NCBI GenBank assembly: GCA_000381605.1
Contig: KB906757.1
Span: 248,001-312,000, forward strand
Source: Acidobacteriaceae bacterium KBS 89
GTDB lineage: Bacteria; Acidobacteriota; Terriglobia; Terriglobales; Acidobacteriaceae
DNA: 64,000 nt
Reading direction: 5' to 3'
The position numbers and the translations under genes were made by a program. The notes under the pieces are model-generated. The model saw only the letters and a list, made by a program, of their open reading frames with translations, made no database searches and was not told the origin of the DNA. Positions 8,935 through 17,227 of the stretch are shown piece by piece. Position 1 is the first letter of the stretch; each line of letters begins with the position of its first letter.

Positions 8935-9270
8935 CTACTCCCACTGCGACGTATGCCGCTCAAGCCACCAGCACGCCGGATTTCCCTGCTGCGGAAAGAT
9001 CGAGTGGCTGCAAGTCATCGGCGCCGTACCCATCAGGTCGTACTCAACCTTGTTTCCCTTTAGCGGAGTAGCCAGAAACTGATTGACCTGGACCACCCCA
9101 TACGCCGTGCCACGCGAGACCCGTGTCCGCAGCACCACCCAGTCCCCCACGTACAACAAACCGAGCAGGATGGCTAACACCATCACCAATCGAATCAGCC
9201 GCCCTGCCCACTTACCCATAACCCAGAGTATTGCACGCACAAGCCAGTGCCCAGCCGCACGTTCCGGCAA
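8935..9270 (-). CDS. hypothetical single-pass membrane protein
   Basis: A 111-residue protein with one strong membrane segment (residues 29-45, LVMVLAILLGLLYVGDWVV) and a short C-terminal periplasmic or cytosolic domain containing AYGVVQVNQFLATPLKGNKVEYDLMG. An internal ATG at 9219 (MGKWAGRL) could be the real start, since it places a short basic stretch directly before the membrane segment. No family is recognised. The 206 bases upstream before the barrel gene on the other strand hold no supported gene. Confidence 0.5.
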   Translation of the reverse strand: MPERAAGHWLVRAILWVMGKWAGRLIRLVMVLAILLGLLYVGDWVVLRTRVSRGTAYGVVQVNQFLATPLKGNKVEYDLMGTAPMTCSHSIFPQQGNPACWWLERHTSQWE

Positions 9271-9477
9271 GGAAAAATAACCATTGCTCTAAGGTGGCCG
9301 ATAACTCTCTTCGTGAGCATTTCCTCAGGCACCCCGCATCCGCCTCCACCACGATACGCATTGAAATAGCTACCCTTATCTCGCACGTGGGCCCACATCG
9401 CCCTGATTCCGACAAGGAGACCCACCGCAAAAACACCGGCATCTGGGGTACCCTAGAAGGAGTAGTTAGAGGATTGA

Positions 9478-10077
9478 ATGAAGGAAAAACACCTATTGGT
9501 AAAGTTGGCCGTTTTAACGGCGGTCTGCTCCCTGGCCCTTACCGCATCGGCACAATCCACCCCAGCTGGGACGCAGCGGCTTCAGCTTTCAGCGTTCGGC
9601 GGTGCCACCGGCACCTTCACCGGTTTCCATGGCGGCAAGAACCTCGGTATCACCGCCGGAGTCGACCTCACCTACCTCGGCTTCCGCTCGTTCAGGCTTG
9701 CAGGCGAGATCCGCGGCACCTATCCCATCGACAAGGGCAACATCAGCAGTCAGAAAAACTTCCTCGCCGGTCCCAAGGTCGAATACCCGATCGGGAAATT
9801 CCATCCCTACGCTGACTTCTTCTTCGGCCGCGGCGAAATCGACTACCACGACCCCGGCTTCATCTTCGACGGCGTCCGCTACATCAGCACCAATACCTTC
9901 ATCTACTCCCCCGGGGTTGGGCTGGACTATAACCTCAACCACAATTGGGCCATGAAAGCCGACGCGCAGTTTCAACACTGGAACACCCCTGCGACCGAAT
10001 CTGGCAGCATTTACTCCACGGCCCTGACCATCGGAGTCCTCTACAACTTCGACTTCAACTCGCGCCACCGTCACTGA
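9478..10077 (+). CDS. outer-membrane beta-barrel protein
   Basis: A 199-residue protein with a signal peptide (residues 1-26, cleavage after TASAQ). The rest shows short alternating amphipathic strands separated by turns (RLQLSAFGGATGTFTGF, GVDLTYLGFRSFRLAGEIRG, KFHPYADFFFGRG, YSPGVGLDYNLNHNWAMKADAQFQHW), ending ALTIGVLYNFDFNSRHRH. This fits an eight-stranded OmpA/OmpW-like barrel of the porin-family domain. AGAGGA lies 6 bases before the ATG. A BON-domain gene follows 110 bases later in the same direction, but each may have its own promoter. Confidence 0.78.
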   Translation: MKEKHLLVKLAVLTAVCSLALTASAQSTPAGTQRLQLSAFGGATGTFTGFHGGKNLGITAGVDLTYLGFRSFRLAGEIRGTYPIDKGNISSQKNFLAGPKVEYPIGKFHPYADFFFGRGEIDYHDPGFIFDGVRYISTNTFIYSPGVGLDYNLNHNWAMKADAQFQHWNTPATESGSIYSTALTIGVLYNFDFNSRHRH

Positions 10078-10106
10078 TTCCGGAACAGTTGCAAAGCTGT
10101 CCCGGC

Positions 10107-10347
10107 GGCAAACAATGGACTCACCTTCCGGCTTAAGGTATCGTTTGGCCCACGGCCAAAATCCTTCAGCGTACGGAGTGAATCCCATGCACCTGCTGTC
10201 CCGTCTGACTCGTCACACTCTGCCAATCTTTGCCGCAGCACTCATCGTCAGCCTCGCCGTTCCGGCCGTCACCGCACAGGAACCCGCACCCGGCCCCACC
10301 TGGTCGCAGGAGGACACCCTCCGCATCGCCAAAGAGGTCCAAAAGAA
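10107..10347 (+). repeat. direct-repeat copy 1 (upstream region and start of the BON gene)
   Basis: About 240 bases covering the BON gene upstream region and first 53 codons. It is repeated at 13875-14107 in the same orientation with about 85-90% identity by eye and small deletions in the second copy. The two copies lie 3.77 kb apart and flank the rest of the BON gene and the kinase gene. Confidence 0.85.
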
Positions 10348-10870
10348 GCTCGCCGGCCTCACCAACTACAGCGTCTTCGACTGGATCACCTTCGGCTTCC
10401 ACGGCAAGACCGTAGTCCTCAAGGGCTACGCCTCCCGGCCAGTGCTCAAGAGCGACGCTGCCAACGCCGTCAAACGTATCCCTGGAGTCGAATCCGTCGA
10501 CAACCAGATCGAAGTCCTGCCCAACTCCCCCAACGACGACCGTATCCGCACCGCCGTCTACAACCGCATCTACACCCAGCCCACCTTGCGTAAGTACAAC
10601 GCCAACCAGGGCACGGTCGGCCAGGCAACCGGTCCCGGACCCAACATCGCCCGCCAGGCCGGCGGCATCACCAACGCCCCGCCCATCGGCTTCCACGCCA
10701 TCCACATCATCGTCAAAAACGGCAATGTCACCCTCTACGGGGTCGTCAACAACGAGAGCGACTCAGCCATCGCAGGCATGCAGGCCAACTCGGCCCCCGG
10801 CGCCTTCAGCGTCGACAACGACCTGATCGTCCAGGGAGCCGCAGCCAAACCGAAACCCGAAGCAAAATAA
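10187..10870 (+). CDS. exported BON-domain protein
   Basis: A 227-residue protein with a signal peptide (residues 1-30, ending AVTAQEP) and two BON domains: the first around residues 45-105 (RIAKEVQKKLAGLTNYSVFDW, VVLKGYASRPVLKSDAANAVKRIPGVESVDNQIEVLP), the second split around 110-220 with a long Gly/Pro/Asn insert and a final GNVTLYGVVNNESDSAIAGMQA. BON domains bind phospholipid or envelope surfaces. The ATG at 10187 is chosen because the signal peptide begins there. The promoter and first 160 bases of this gene recur in broken form at 13875-14107. Confidence 0.82.
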   Translation: MHLLSRLTRHTLPIFAAALIVSLAVPAVTAQEPAPGPTWSQEDTLRIAKEVQKKLAGLTNYSVFDWITFGFHGKTVVLKGYASRPVLKSDAANAVKRIPGVESVDNQIEVLPNSPNDDRIRTAVYNRIYTQPTLRKYNANQGTVGQATGPGPNIARQAGGITNAPPIGFHAIHIIVKNGNVTLYGVVNNESDSAIAGMQANSAPGAFSVDNDLIVQGAAAKPKPEAK

Positions 10871-10882
10871 TCTCCGGCAGTA

Positions 10883-10901
10883 AGATCCCCGAAGGGGATC
10901 T
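10883..10901 (+). terminator. hairpin after the BON gene
   Basis: AGATCCCC, loop GAA, GGGGATCT: a perfect 8-bp stem 12 bases after the stop codon, extendable by a CAG/CTG pair on each side. There is no T-run, so it may be a weak terminator or a 3' mRNA-protecting hairpin. Confidence 0.5.
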
Positions 10902-11107
10902 GCCTGGTGCTTGTCATCCTTCGCCGCAGGCGGAAGACCTGCCTTTGTCTTTTGATTTTGTCTTTTGCCCGGCTTGAAGTGAAAAAGCTGAAGTTGCCGA
11001 AAACCCGACTTTGCAGGACCCTCTTAGGCACTCGTCTCGCCGAACGCCAGCCCGTCGCAATTCCAGCAAATTCTCAACGCGCCCGCACTCGGTGATACCG
11101 TAATTGC

Positions 11108-13798
11108 GTGGCGCAAATCGAAGGCGACACCCAGGAATCCGCTCTCACCGGCCGCCTGCTCGGCATCTACCAGGTGCAGGAGCGCATCGGCGTGGGCGGA
11201 ATGGGCGAGGTCTATCGCGCCCGTGACACCCGCCTCGACCGCGATGTCGCCGTCAAGATTCTCCGCCCTCGTTCCCCTTCAGATTCCATCCCCGATCCCA
11301 GCCACATTGCCAGGTTCCGCCGCGAGGCCCGCCTGCTCGCCACCCTCAATCACCCCCACATCGGCGCCATCTACGGCTTCGAAACCGACGGCGACCGCAA
11401 CGCGCTCATCCTCGAACTGGTCGAAGGCGACACCCTCGCCGACCGCCTCCGCTTCGGACCCATTCCCCTCAAGGACGCGCTCCTCATCGCCGGCCAGATC
11501 GCCGAGGCGCTCGACGCCGCCCACTGCAAAGGCGTTGTCCACCGCGACCTCAAGCCAGCCAACATAAAGATCACCCCCCAGTCCGTCGTCAAGGTACTCG
11601 ACTTTGGCCTCGCCAAGGCCGTCTCCGGCGACTCCGACGCCGCCATCCCGCTCAACCAACGTGAAACCGTCAACTTCAACACCACCGAGGTCGGCATGAT
11701 CCTCGGCACCCCTGCCTACATGAGCCCCGAGCAGGCCCGCGGCGAGCCCATCGATAAGCGCACCGACCTCTGGGCCTTCGGCTGCGTCCTCTACCAGATG
11801 CTCACCGGCCGCTCCGCCTTCGGTCGCGACAGCATAATCGACACCCTCGCCGCCATCGTCGAGGGCGAGCCCGACCTCGCCGCACTCCCGCCCAACACCC
11901 CCGCCGGCGTCCGCCGCCTGCTCAGCCGCTGCTTCGAAAAAGACCCCAGGCGCCGCCTCCGCGACATCGGCGACGGCATCCCGCTACTCCTTGAAAAAGA
12001 TTCGCCGCTGTTGCTTGCATCGGCCCCTCGATGGCCTTCGCGCGTCTGGCCGGCCATAGCGGCAGTGTCGATCCTCCTGCTGTTCCTTTTGGCGCTGGTC
12101 CATTTTCGTAAAGCAGCGCCCAGGCAAGCTGTAGTGCATTCAACGATCTTGCCTCCCCCCACAACATCCTTTGCGTTCGCGACCAATCTCGGCCCCATGT
12201 CGCTTTCTCCAGATGGAAAGAGAATGGTGTTCGCCGCGACTGGACAAGATGGCACGAGCCAGTTGTGGATTCGGTCGTTGGATTCTGCCACAGCACAACG
12301 GTTGCCGGGAACCGACGGTGGGGCTTTCCCATTCTGGTCGCCGGATGGCTTGTGGGTGGCGTTCTTCGCGGACGCAAAGCTCAAGAAGGTCGACACGAGA
12401 GGTGGGTCGCCGGTTGCATTGGCCGAGGTGTCCGCGTCTACTGGTTACGGCGGGTCCTGGAGCGCGAAAGGTGAGATCGTATACGCGCCGGCCGCGTTCA
12501 CTCCGTTGCGGAAGGTCTCTCAAGACGGCGGCAAGACCAAATCCGCTGTGGATTATACGGGGGGCAGCGGCTTCCCGTGGTTCCTCCCGGATGGTGAACA
12601 TTTTCTCTTCGCGGCGTGGGAAGGGTCCGGCCACGTGATTATTCGCGTCGGCTCGTTGAGTTCCACCAACAGCACCGCCATCGGGGAAGCCGACTCGAAT
12701 GCTACGTATGCGGCCGGGCGCCTCCTTTATTTGAAAGGAACTTCTTTGATGGCTCAGCCGTTCGACTTGAGCTCGTTGCGCATGAGCGGAGAAGCGGAGC
12801 CGGTCGCGGAAGGAGTGGAGCGGTTCTTGGATTTGGTTACGGTCGGTGCGTTCACTGCCTCGAATTCGGGGCTGCTGGCGTACCAGACAGGTCCGGCCGA
12901 CGCACGGAAACAACTCACCTGGTTCGACCGCGCGGGCAAGCGGATCAAGACGCTCGGCGACCCGCGGGCGTTTTTCAGTATCGAGTTGTCGCCCGACGGA
13001 CGGACTCTGGCTGCCTCGGCTCCAGATGCGCTCGGAAACTACGACCTCTGGTTGTACGATGTTGCGAGCGGTTTGCCCACTCGCTTTACATCCGATCCGG
13101 GCGGCGAATTTTACGGAGTCTGGTCGCCGAACGGCCGGAGCATCATTCTCAACACTACTCGCAAGGGGCACTACGACTTGTTCCGCGGACTTGCAAACGG
13201 TGCCGGCACGGAGGAGGCGCTCTACACCGATGACATGGATAAGGTCCCCACGAGCTGGTCCCCCGATGGCAAATCCCTTCTTTACTTCACTGGCGGTGGT
13301 CCTCGAAACGAATTATTCGTGTTGCCGCTCACCCCGGACCGGTCGCGCGAGCCTCTAAAGCCGCAACCTTTTCTTAAGACGGGTTTCAACGAAATCTTCG
13401 GACAGTTCTCTCCCGACGGCCGTTGGGTGGTGTACAGTTCCGATCTCTCCGGGCAGAGTGAGATTTACGTGACGCCGTTCTCACGACCGAGCGAAAGACA
13501 CCGCATCTCGCCGAACGGCGGCGGGAGGCCGCGCTGGCGCCGCGATGGAAAGGAGTTGTACTACACCGCGCTCGACGGGAAATTGATGGCCACGGAAACC
13601 CGGATCAGCGAGACGAACGTCGAGGCAGGTCCACCGCACGCATTGTTGACCATTACTGGTTACAGTCCTTTCGCGGCCGGCTACCCTTACGACATTTCGG
13701 CAGACGGCCAGCGGATTCTGACGTCGATCCCAGTCGGAGACGCAGCCATCCAGCCCGTCACGCTAGTCCAGAACTTCACAGGTGCGCTGAAGAAATGA
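11108..13798 (+). CDS. Ser/Thr protein kinase fused to a WD40/TolB-like beta-propeller
   Basis: An 896-residue protein. Residues 20-300 are a Hanks-type kinase with all key elements: glycine loop GVGGMGEVY (28-36), Lys50 in VAVKIL, HRDLKPAN (145-152), DFGLAK (165-170) and GTPAYMSPEQ (200-209). A membrane segment spans about 314-333. Residues 345-890 are repeated SPDGK/SPDGR blades typical of TolB/WD40-like propellers, placed outside the membrane as a sensor. The start is GTG; no Shine-Dalgarno is evident, so the mRNA may be leaderless or the start uncertain. Codon use changes at about 12000, where the membrane linker begins: Leu goes from mostly CTC to many TTG. This hints that the two halves had different histories. 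Confidence 0.9.
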   Translation: MAQIEGDTQESALTGRLLGIYQVQERIGVGGMGEVYRARDTRLDRDVAVKILRPRSPSDSIPDPSHIARFRREARLLATLNHPHIGAIYGFETDGDRNALILELVEGDTLADRLRFGPIPLKDALLIAGQIAEALDAAHCKGVVHRDLKPANIKITPQSVVKVLDFGLAKAVSGDSDAAIPLNQRETVNFNTTEVGMILGTPAYMSPEQARGEPIDKRTDLWAFGCVLYQMLTGRSAFGRDSIIDTLAAIVEGEPDLAALPPNTPAGVRRLLSRCFEKDPRRRLRDIGDGIPLLLEKDSPLLLASAPRWPSRVWPAIAAVSILLLFLLALVHFRKAAPRQAVVHSTILPPPTTSFAFATNLGPMSLSPDGKRMVFAATGQDGTSQLWIRSLDSATAQRLPGTDGGAFPFWSPDGLWVAFFADAKLKKVDTRGGSPVALAEVSASTGYGGSWSAKGEIVYAPAAFTPLRKVSQDGGKTKSAVDYTGGSGFPWFLPDGEHFLFAAWEGSGHVIIRVGSLSSTNSTAIGEADSNATYAAGRLLYLKGTSLMAQPFDLSSLRMSGEAEPVAEGVERFLDLVTVGAFTASNSGLLAYQTGPADARKQLTWFDRAGKRIKTLGDPRAFFSIELSPDGRTLAASAPDALGNYDLWLYDVASGLPTRFTSDPGGEFYGVWSPNGRSIILNTTRKGHYDLFRGLANGAGTEEALYTDDMDKVPTSWSPDGKSLLYFTGGGPRNELFVLPLTPDRSREPLKPQPFLKTGFNEIFGQFSPDGRWVVYSSDLSGQSEIYVTPFSRPSERHRISPNGGGRPRWRRDGKELYYTALDGKLMATETRISETNVEAGPPHALLTITGYSPFAAGYPYDISADGQRILTSIPVGDAAIQPVTLVQNFTGALKK

Positions 13799-13874
13799 CA
13801 AGTCTTTTGGACGGACCATAAGTACCATCATGCTAATGTATCGGGTGCGCCGATTCCTCCCCCCCGTTCGCGCA

Positions 13875-14107
13875 GGCCAAACAATGGACTCACCTTGGGG
13901 CTTAAGGTATCGTTTGGCCCAAGGCCAAAATCCTTCCGCGTACGGCGTAAATCCATGCGCCTTCTACAAGGTCTGACTCGTCGCACTCTGCCGATCTTTG
14001 CTCATCTTCAGCCTCGCTGCTCCCGCCGTCACCGCCCAGGAACCCGCACCCGGCCCCACCTGGTCGCAGGAAGAGACCCTCCGCATCGCGAAAGAGGTCC
14101 AAAAGAA
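13875..14107 (+). repeat. direct-repeat copy 2 (remnant of BON gene upstream region and start)
   Basis: Second copy of the 10107-10347 repeat. The upstream part (ACAATGGACTCACCTT..., GTATCGTTTGGCCCA) is as conserved as the coding part, so a whole transcription unit start was duplicated. Confidence 0.85.
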
Positions 14108-14108
14108 C
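13955..14108 (+). pseudogene. truncated, frameshifted copy of the BON-protein gene start
   Basis: The ATG and following bases match the beginning of the gene at 10187, but a 9-base net deletion in the signal-peptide region is made up of events that shift the frame. The similarity stops abruptly after GTCCAAAAGAA at about 14107. Only some 50 codons remain, so no functional BON protein can be made. The breakpoint lies 35 bases from the end of the DUF3800 gene on the other strand, which suggests that arrival of that segment cut the copy. Confidence 0.8.
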
Positions 14109-14141
14109 TGCGAAACGGATAGAACCTTCTTCATTACCGCG

Positions 14142-14978
14142 TCAAATGTCTCTTTTTCCGTCATGATTGGATCCTCCCAGTATGGCGCGAGTTAGTTCCA
14201 TATTCTGATCCAGGTCTTCCTTGAGCTTCTGCTTTAGATATGCTTTCCGGTCTTTATCCAATTTTGGGAATTCTGAACCGACGTGATTCTCTTGCATTTC
14301 ATTGATCAATTCGATGGCCTGATGGCCACCCATACAGCGATGATCAATACTTCCTTCGAAGGCGTGCAAAATCGGAGATGTGAGATTGGCTTGCTGAGAA
14401 TTTGGGTTTACGAGTTGATACAAAACTGCATAGGCGAGATAGTCTGCCGCTTCTAGCAAGATGGACTTTTCAATGGAACTCGATTTCGCGACCCGACTTT
14501 TACCGTGATGAGCATTGTATTCTGGCATATTACGGATAAAAGCAAATGTTCTCTCGCGCGCCACTGCGAATTCCTTTTGTACTTCAAAAATGAACTCGAT
14601 CCTGTCGCGACGCGGTAGATCACTACACAGAATGGCATCCACCATTGCGAGGAGCGCAACGGGATATCCGGCAAGTATCAAATCGGCGGTTGTGTTTTTT
14701 ATCAAATGGCGATAGTCCGAAGTCCTTACCCATCCCACAAACGGCCGGAGCCCAACCTGTTTGGGAATAGCCGCAAGTCTCTCAAGATTTTTCTTCCATC
14801 GTCGCTCGGCGGTTCTGCTGCCAAGACGTAGCTCCTTCATGTGTAGTGGACGGCCTTCAAGTACCTCTGTCCACCGGCGAACATATTCTTGCCAGCTTCG
14901 TTTCCTTCCCACAAATCCCGCCACCACCACATAGCCATCTCCAGATTCGCCACTTTCATCGAAATAGCCGAAGATCAT
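14142..14978 (-). CDS. DUF3800 domain protein
   Basis: A 278-residue protein beginning MIFGYFDESGESGDGYVVVAG. The FDESG motif near the N-terminus is the hallmark of DUF3800, an RNase H-like fold family often found on mobile elements and near defence genes. LHMKELRLG, a middle DAILCSDLPRRDRIEFIFE and a late EAADYLAYAVLYQLVN are in the usual order. The ATG at 14978 is chosen because the family begins directly at the DES motif; a longer frame to 15092 adds 38 residues without family character. It lies beside the broken BON copy and the left inverted repeat and looks acquired. Activity unknown. Confidence 0.75.
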   Translation of the reverse strand: MIFGYFDESGESGDGYVVVAGFVGRKRSWQEYVRRWTEVLEGRPLHMKELRLGSRTAERRWKKNLERLAAIPKQVGLRPFVGWVRTSDYRHLIKNTTADLILAGYPVALLAMVDAILCSDLPRRDRIEFIFEVQKEFAVARERTFAFIRNMPEYNAHHGKSRVAKSSSIEKSILLEAADYLAYAVLYQLVNPNSQQANLTSPILHAFEGSIDHRCMGGHQAIELINEMQENHVGSEFPKLDKDRKAYLKQKLKEDLDQNMELTRAILGGSNHDGKRDI

Positions 14979-15219
14979 ACACGCCCACTTAGGTGGAAAG
15001 TCGCGAGGCGATGCACATAAACCATCACACTCAATTTCTGCAATTTCAGACCTCACAACCCCTTCTGTCTCGAATTGGGGAATGCACCCCACTTTAAAGA
15101 ACTAGCCTTGATTCGTCACGTACGGTAGTTCTCGCAAAGCGGCCTACGGCCCTGTCGAAGGCTGGAGCGTAGCCCAAAGGGGCCAAGCGGACCAATTTAT
15201 CGCCATTGCCTCTGTTGTC

Positions 15220-15497
15220 GCATTTATTTTTCGCGTTTTTCGCCCAAAAATCGCATGTCAAGCCCCAAAACAACCTAAACCCCTCAAACCAAACAAGATC
15301 GAGTTGGCGTATTGGTTTCACTCAAACCGCTATACTGAATATATAGATCAAAAACAAGCAAGCCCCGGCCACCCGCCGGGGCTAACTCGTTTAGGAAGAA
15401 TATTTTGGACGCAACTCCTTTATTATGAATATTTTGCAGACCATGACATCCGTTAAACTATTGAATACAGGAAACTTACGCGCGGGCAATAGGGGGG
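15220..15497. repeat. 278-bp inverted repeat, left copy (IR-L)
   Basis: The reverse complement of 20753-21030 with close to 88% identity by eye over exactly 278 bases. It begins 11 bases after the stop of the LytTR gene and includes the terminator of that operon, an AT-rich stretch (CTATACTGAATATATAG) and a conserved CATGTCAAGCCCCAAAA segment. The 240 bases between the DUF3800 start and this repeat hold no supported gene. Confidence 0.9.
15361..15383 (-). terminator. rho-independent terminator of the ECF/LytTR operon
   Basis: Stem AGCCCCGGC/GCCGGGGCT, 5-base loop, followed on the minus strand by TTGCTTGTTTTTG. It lies about 125 bases downstream of the LytTR stop, inside IR-L, and has its counterpart at 20867-20888. 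Confidence 0.8.
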
Positions 15498-15507
15498 AGG
15501 GGGGACC

Positions 15508-16296
15508 CTACAGGTTGAACAGCTCCCGCAACCGTTTGGTCTGCGCACGGCTCACCGGAATCTCGGTCTTCTGGACATCGTCCATCCGTAGCTGGTAGCT
15601 CGACTTGAACCATGGCACCACCTCCCGTATGTGTTGAATATTAACCACATACGACCGGTGTGCCCGCCAGAACGTCTCCGGATCGAGCTGATCCATCAAC
15701 TCCTCCAGCGTCCTGCAGTTCGAGTGTCCTTCCACCGTCCGGGTCACCACACTGATCGTGCCGCCTTCGATCGAGGCAAAACAAATCTCGCGCTGATCCA
15801 CCAGCAGCAGCCGGCTCTGCGCCCGCACAATCACCTTCCCCGAGGTCGCCTTCGATGGCTGAGCCTGCTCTTCTACAAGACGCAACAAAGCATCCAGCTT
15901 CGCATCGCTAGCAGACTCGACCGGTGCGGCCAGCCGCGCCTGGGCCTTTTCGATCGTCTGCATGACCCGCTTCCGATCAAACGGCTTCAACAGATAATCG
16001 ACCGCATTCACCTCGAATGCACGAACAGCATATTGGTTGAACGCAGTAGCAAAGACCACCTGAGGCATCGGAACCTTGCGGTCCAGCAGCTTCTTCAGCA
16101 CGCCAAACCCGTCCAAACCAGGCATCTGCACATCCAGAAACACCAGATCGGGCTTATGCGTCCGGATCAGCTCAACAGCCTCAATCCCATTGGTTCCCTG
16201 AGCCAGAACCTCGACTCCGCCTGCTCGCTCCAGCAGATACTGCAACTCCTGCCTCGCCAGCGGCTCGTCATCGATGATAAGTGCAGTCAGTGACAC
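15508..16296 (-). CDS. LytTR-family response regulator
   Basis: A 262-residue two-domain regulator. Residues 4-120 are a receiver with acidic pocket DDE (9-11), phosphoacceptor Asp55 in LVFLDVQMPG and Lys near 105 in YLLKPFDRKR. Residues 155-262 are a LytTR DNA-binding domain (IEGGTISVVTRTVEGHSNCRTLEELMDQL, FWRAHRSYVVNIQHIREVV, MDDVQKTEIPVSRAQTKRLRELFNL). No histidine kinase gene is present in the operon. It starts 2 bases after the zinc-ribbon gene, making it the last gene of a four-gene unit headed by an ECF sigma factor. It probably binds direct repeats upstream of its targets. Confidence 0.92.
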   Translation of the reverse strand: MSLTALIIDDEPLARQELQYLLERAGGVEVLAQGTNGIEAVELIRTHKPDLVFLDVQMPGLDGFGVLKKLLDRKVPMPQVVFATAFNQYAVRAFEVNAVDYLLKPFDRKRVMQTIEKAQARLAAPVESASDAKLDALLRLVEEQAQPSKATSGKVIVRAQSRLLLVDQREICFASIEGGTISVVTRTVEGHSNCRTLEELMDQLDPETFWRAHRSYVVNIQHIREVVPWFKSSYQLRMDDVQKTEIPVSRAQTKRLRELFNL

Positions 16297-16298
16297 AA

Positions 16299-16847
16299 CT
16301 AGTCACTATATACGCGCAGACGCGCCGGAGCATGATCCTCGGCAAGATCGTGTCCGCACTGCGTGCAGTACACATCCGTAATCTGGACGCCGCGAAAGCA
16401 CCGTCCACAAACCGGAGCCATTTGGAACTGGCACTGCGGGCAGAAGTGCACGTTCGAGGTAATCTCCGTACTGCAGTGCGGACAAGGAATCATCATCGGC
16501 TGCCGCAGCAGGAAGTAAACCACCGCACCGATTCCGCCCGGCATCACCACCACAATCAACATCCACAATCCCGCAGGCATTCGCCGCCGCCGAACGTCGC
16601 GGCTCACATACCCCACCAGCAGCACATAACTGGCAAACGCCGTCCCCCACGAATATCCCATCAGCAATCGCATGGGCAACAACTCATGCTTATGGTGAGG
16701 AAGGACACCATGAAACAGATACTGCACAGCACCAAATACGATGACCGCCAGCACAACCGACCAGGTCGGGATCATGCTCAACTGGTCCTCACCCCCTCCA
16801 GAGGTGTCCTGCGACCGATCCGATCTCTGGTTCCAGAACTTGTTCAT
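16299..16847 (-). CDS. membrane protein with C-terminal double zinc ribbon
   Basis: A 182-residue protein. Three hydrophobic segments lie at about residues 28-48, 60-80 and 95-115. They are followed by two zinc-ribbon motifs: CPHCSTEI/CPQCQFQ (residues 122-140) and CGRCFRG/CTQCGHD (about 146-168). The zinc ribbons should face the cytosol and could contact a protein partner or nucleic acid. Its ATG overlaps the upstream gene stop by 4 bases, so translation is coupled. No known family assigned. Position between an ECF sigma factor and a LytTR regulator suggests a signalling or anti-sigma-like role (inference). Confidence 0.7.
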   Translation of the reverse strand: MNKFWNQRSDRSQDTSGGGEDQLSMIPTWSVVLAVIVFGAVQYLFHGVLPHHKHELLPMRLLMGYSWGTAFASYVLLVGYVSRDVRRRRMPAGLWMLIVVVMPGGIGAVVYFLLRQPMMIPCPHCSTEITSNVHFCPQCQFQMAPVCGRCFRGVQITDVYCTQCGHDLAEDHAPARLRVYSD

Positions 16848-17227
16848 TGAGCAACCTCACGCTTACGCGCACGATGAAACAATACCACTGCCAATAACGC
16901 CATCGACATTGGCAGAAACCACAAACACAATACGAGGAACTGATTACTCGCGTCCGGCACACCACTCGGCGTCACGTCGTAGCCGTCCAAGGCGTTCCAC
17001 ACTGCGGTACAGATGATCAATAGAAGAGACGAACAAACTGCGAGCGGGATCCACAGACTGCGAACCCGGCTACGCCGTGCCGCCATGGTCTTCGCCCGCT
17101 CCCGCACCACTCGATGCGTCCGATTGACCACCGATGCTCGCGCTGGCGCAGTCGCATCGGTCAACCCGGCTCGCGCAAACGAGCGGCTCTCCTGCTGCGG
17201 CGTGGGCTTCTCAAAGAAGTCGCTCAT
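16844..17227 (-). CDS. small two-TM membrane protein downstream of ECF sigma
   Basis: A 127-residue protein with a basic N-terminal half (residues 1-55, rich in Arg and Ala) and two membrane helices (about 57-77, LWIPLAVCSSLLLIICTAVW, and 95-117, FLVLCLWFLPMSMALLAVVLF). It overlaps the ECF sigma gene by 4 bases and the zinc-ribbon gene by 4 bases. The position directly after an ECF sigma gene is where an anti-sigma factor is usually encoded, but no zinc-binding anti-sigma motif (HxxxCxxC) is present. An unconventional anti-sigma is possible but not shown. Confidence 0.6.
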   Translation of the reverse strand: MSDFFEKPTPQQESRSFARAGLTDATAPARASVVNRTHRVVRERAKTMAARRSRVRSLWIPLAVCSSLLLIICTAVWNALDGYDVTPSGVPDASNQFLVLCLWFLPMSMALLAVVLFHRARKREVAQ

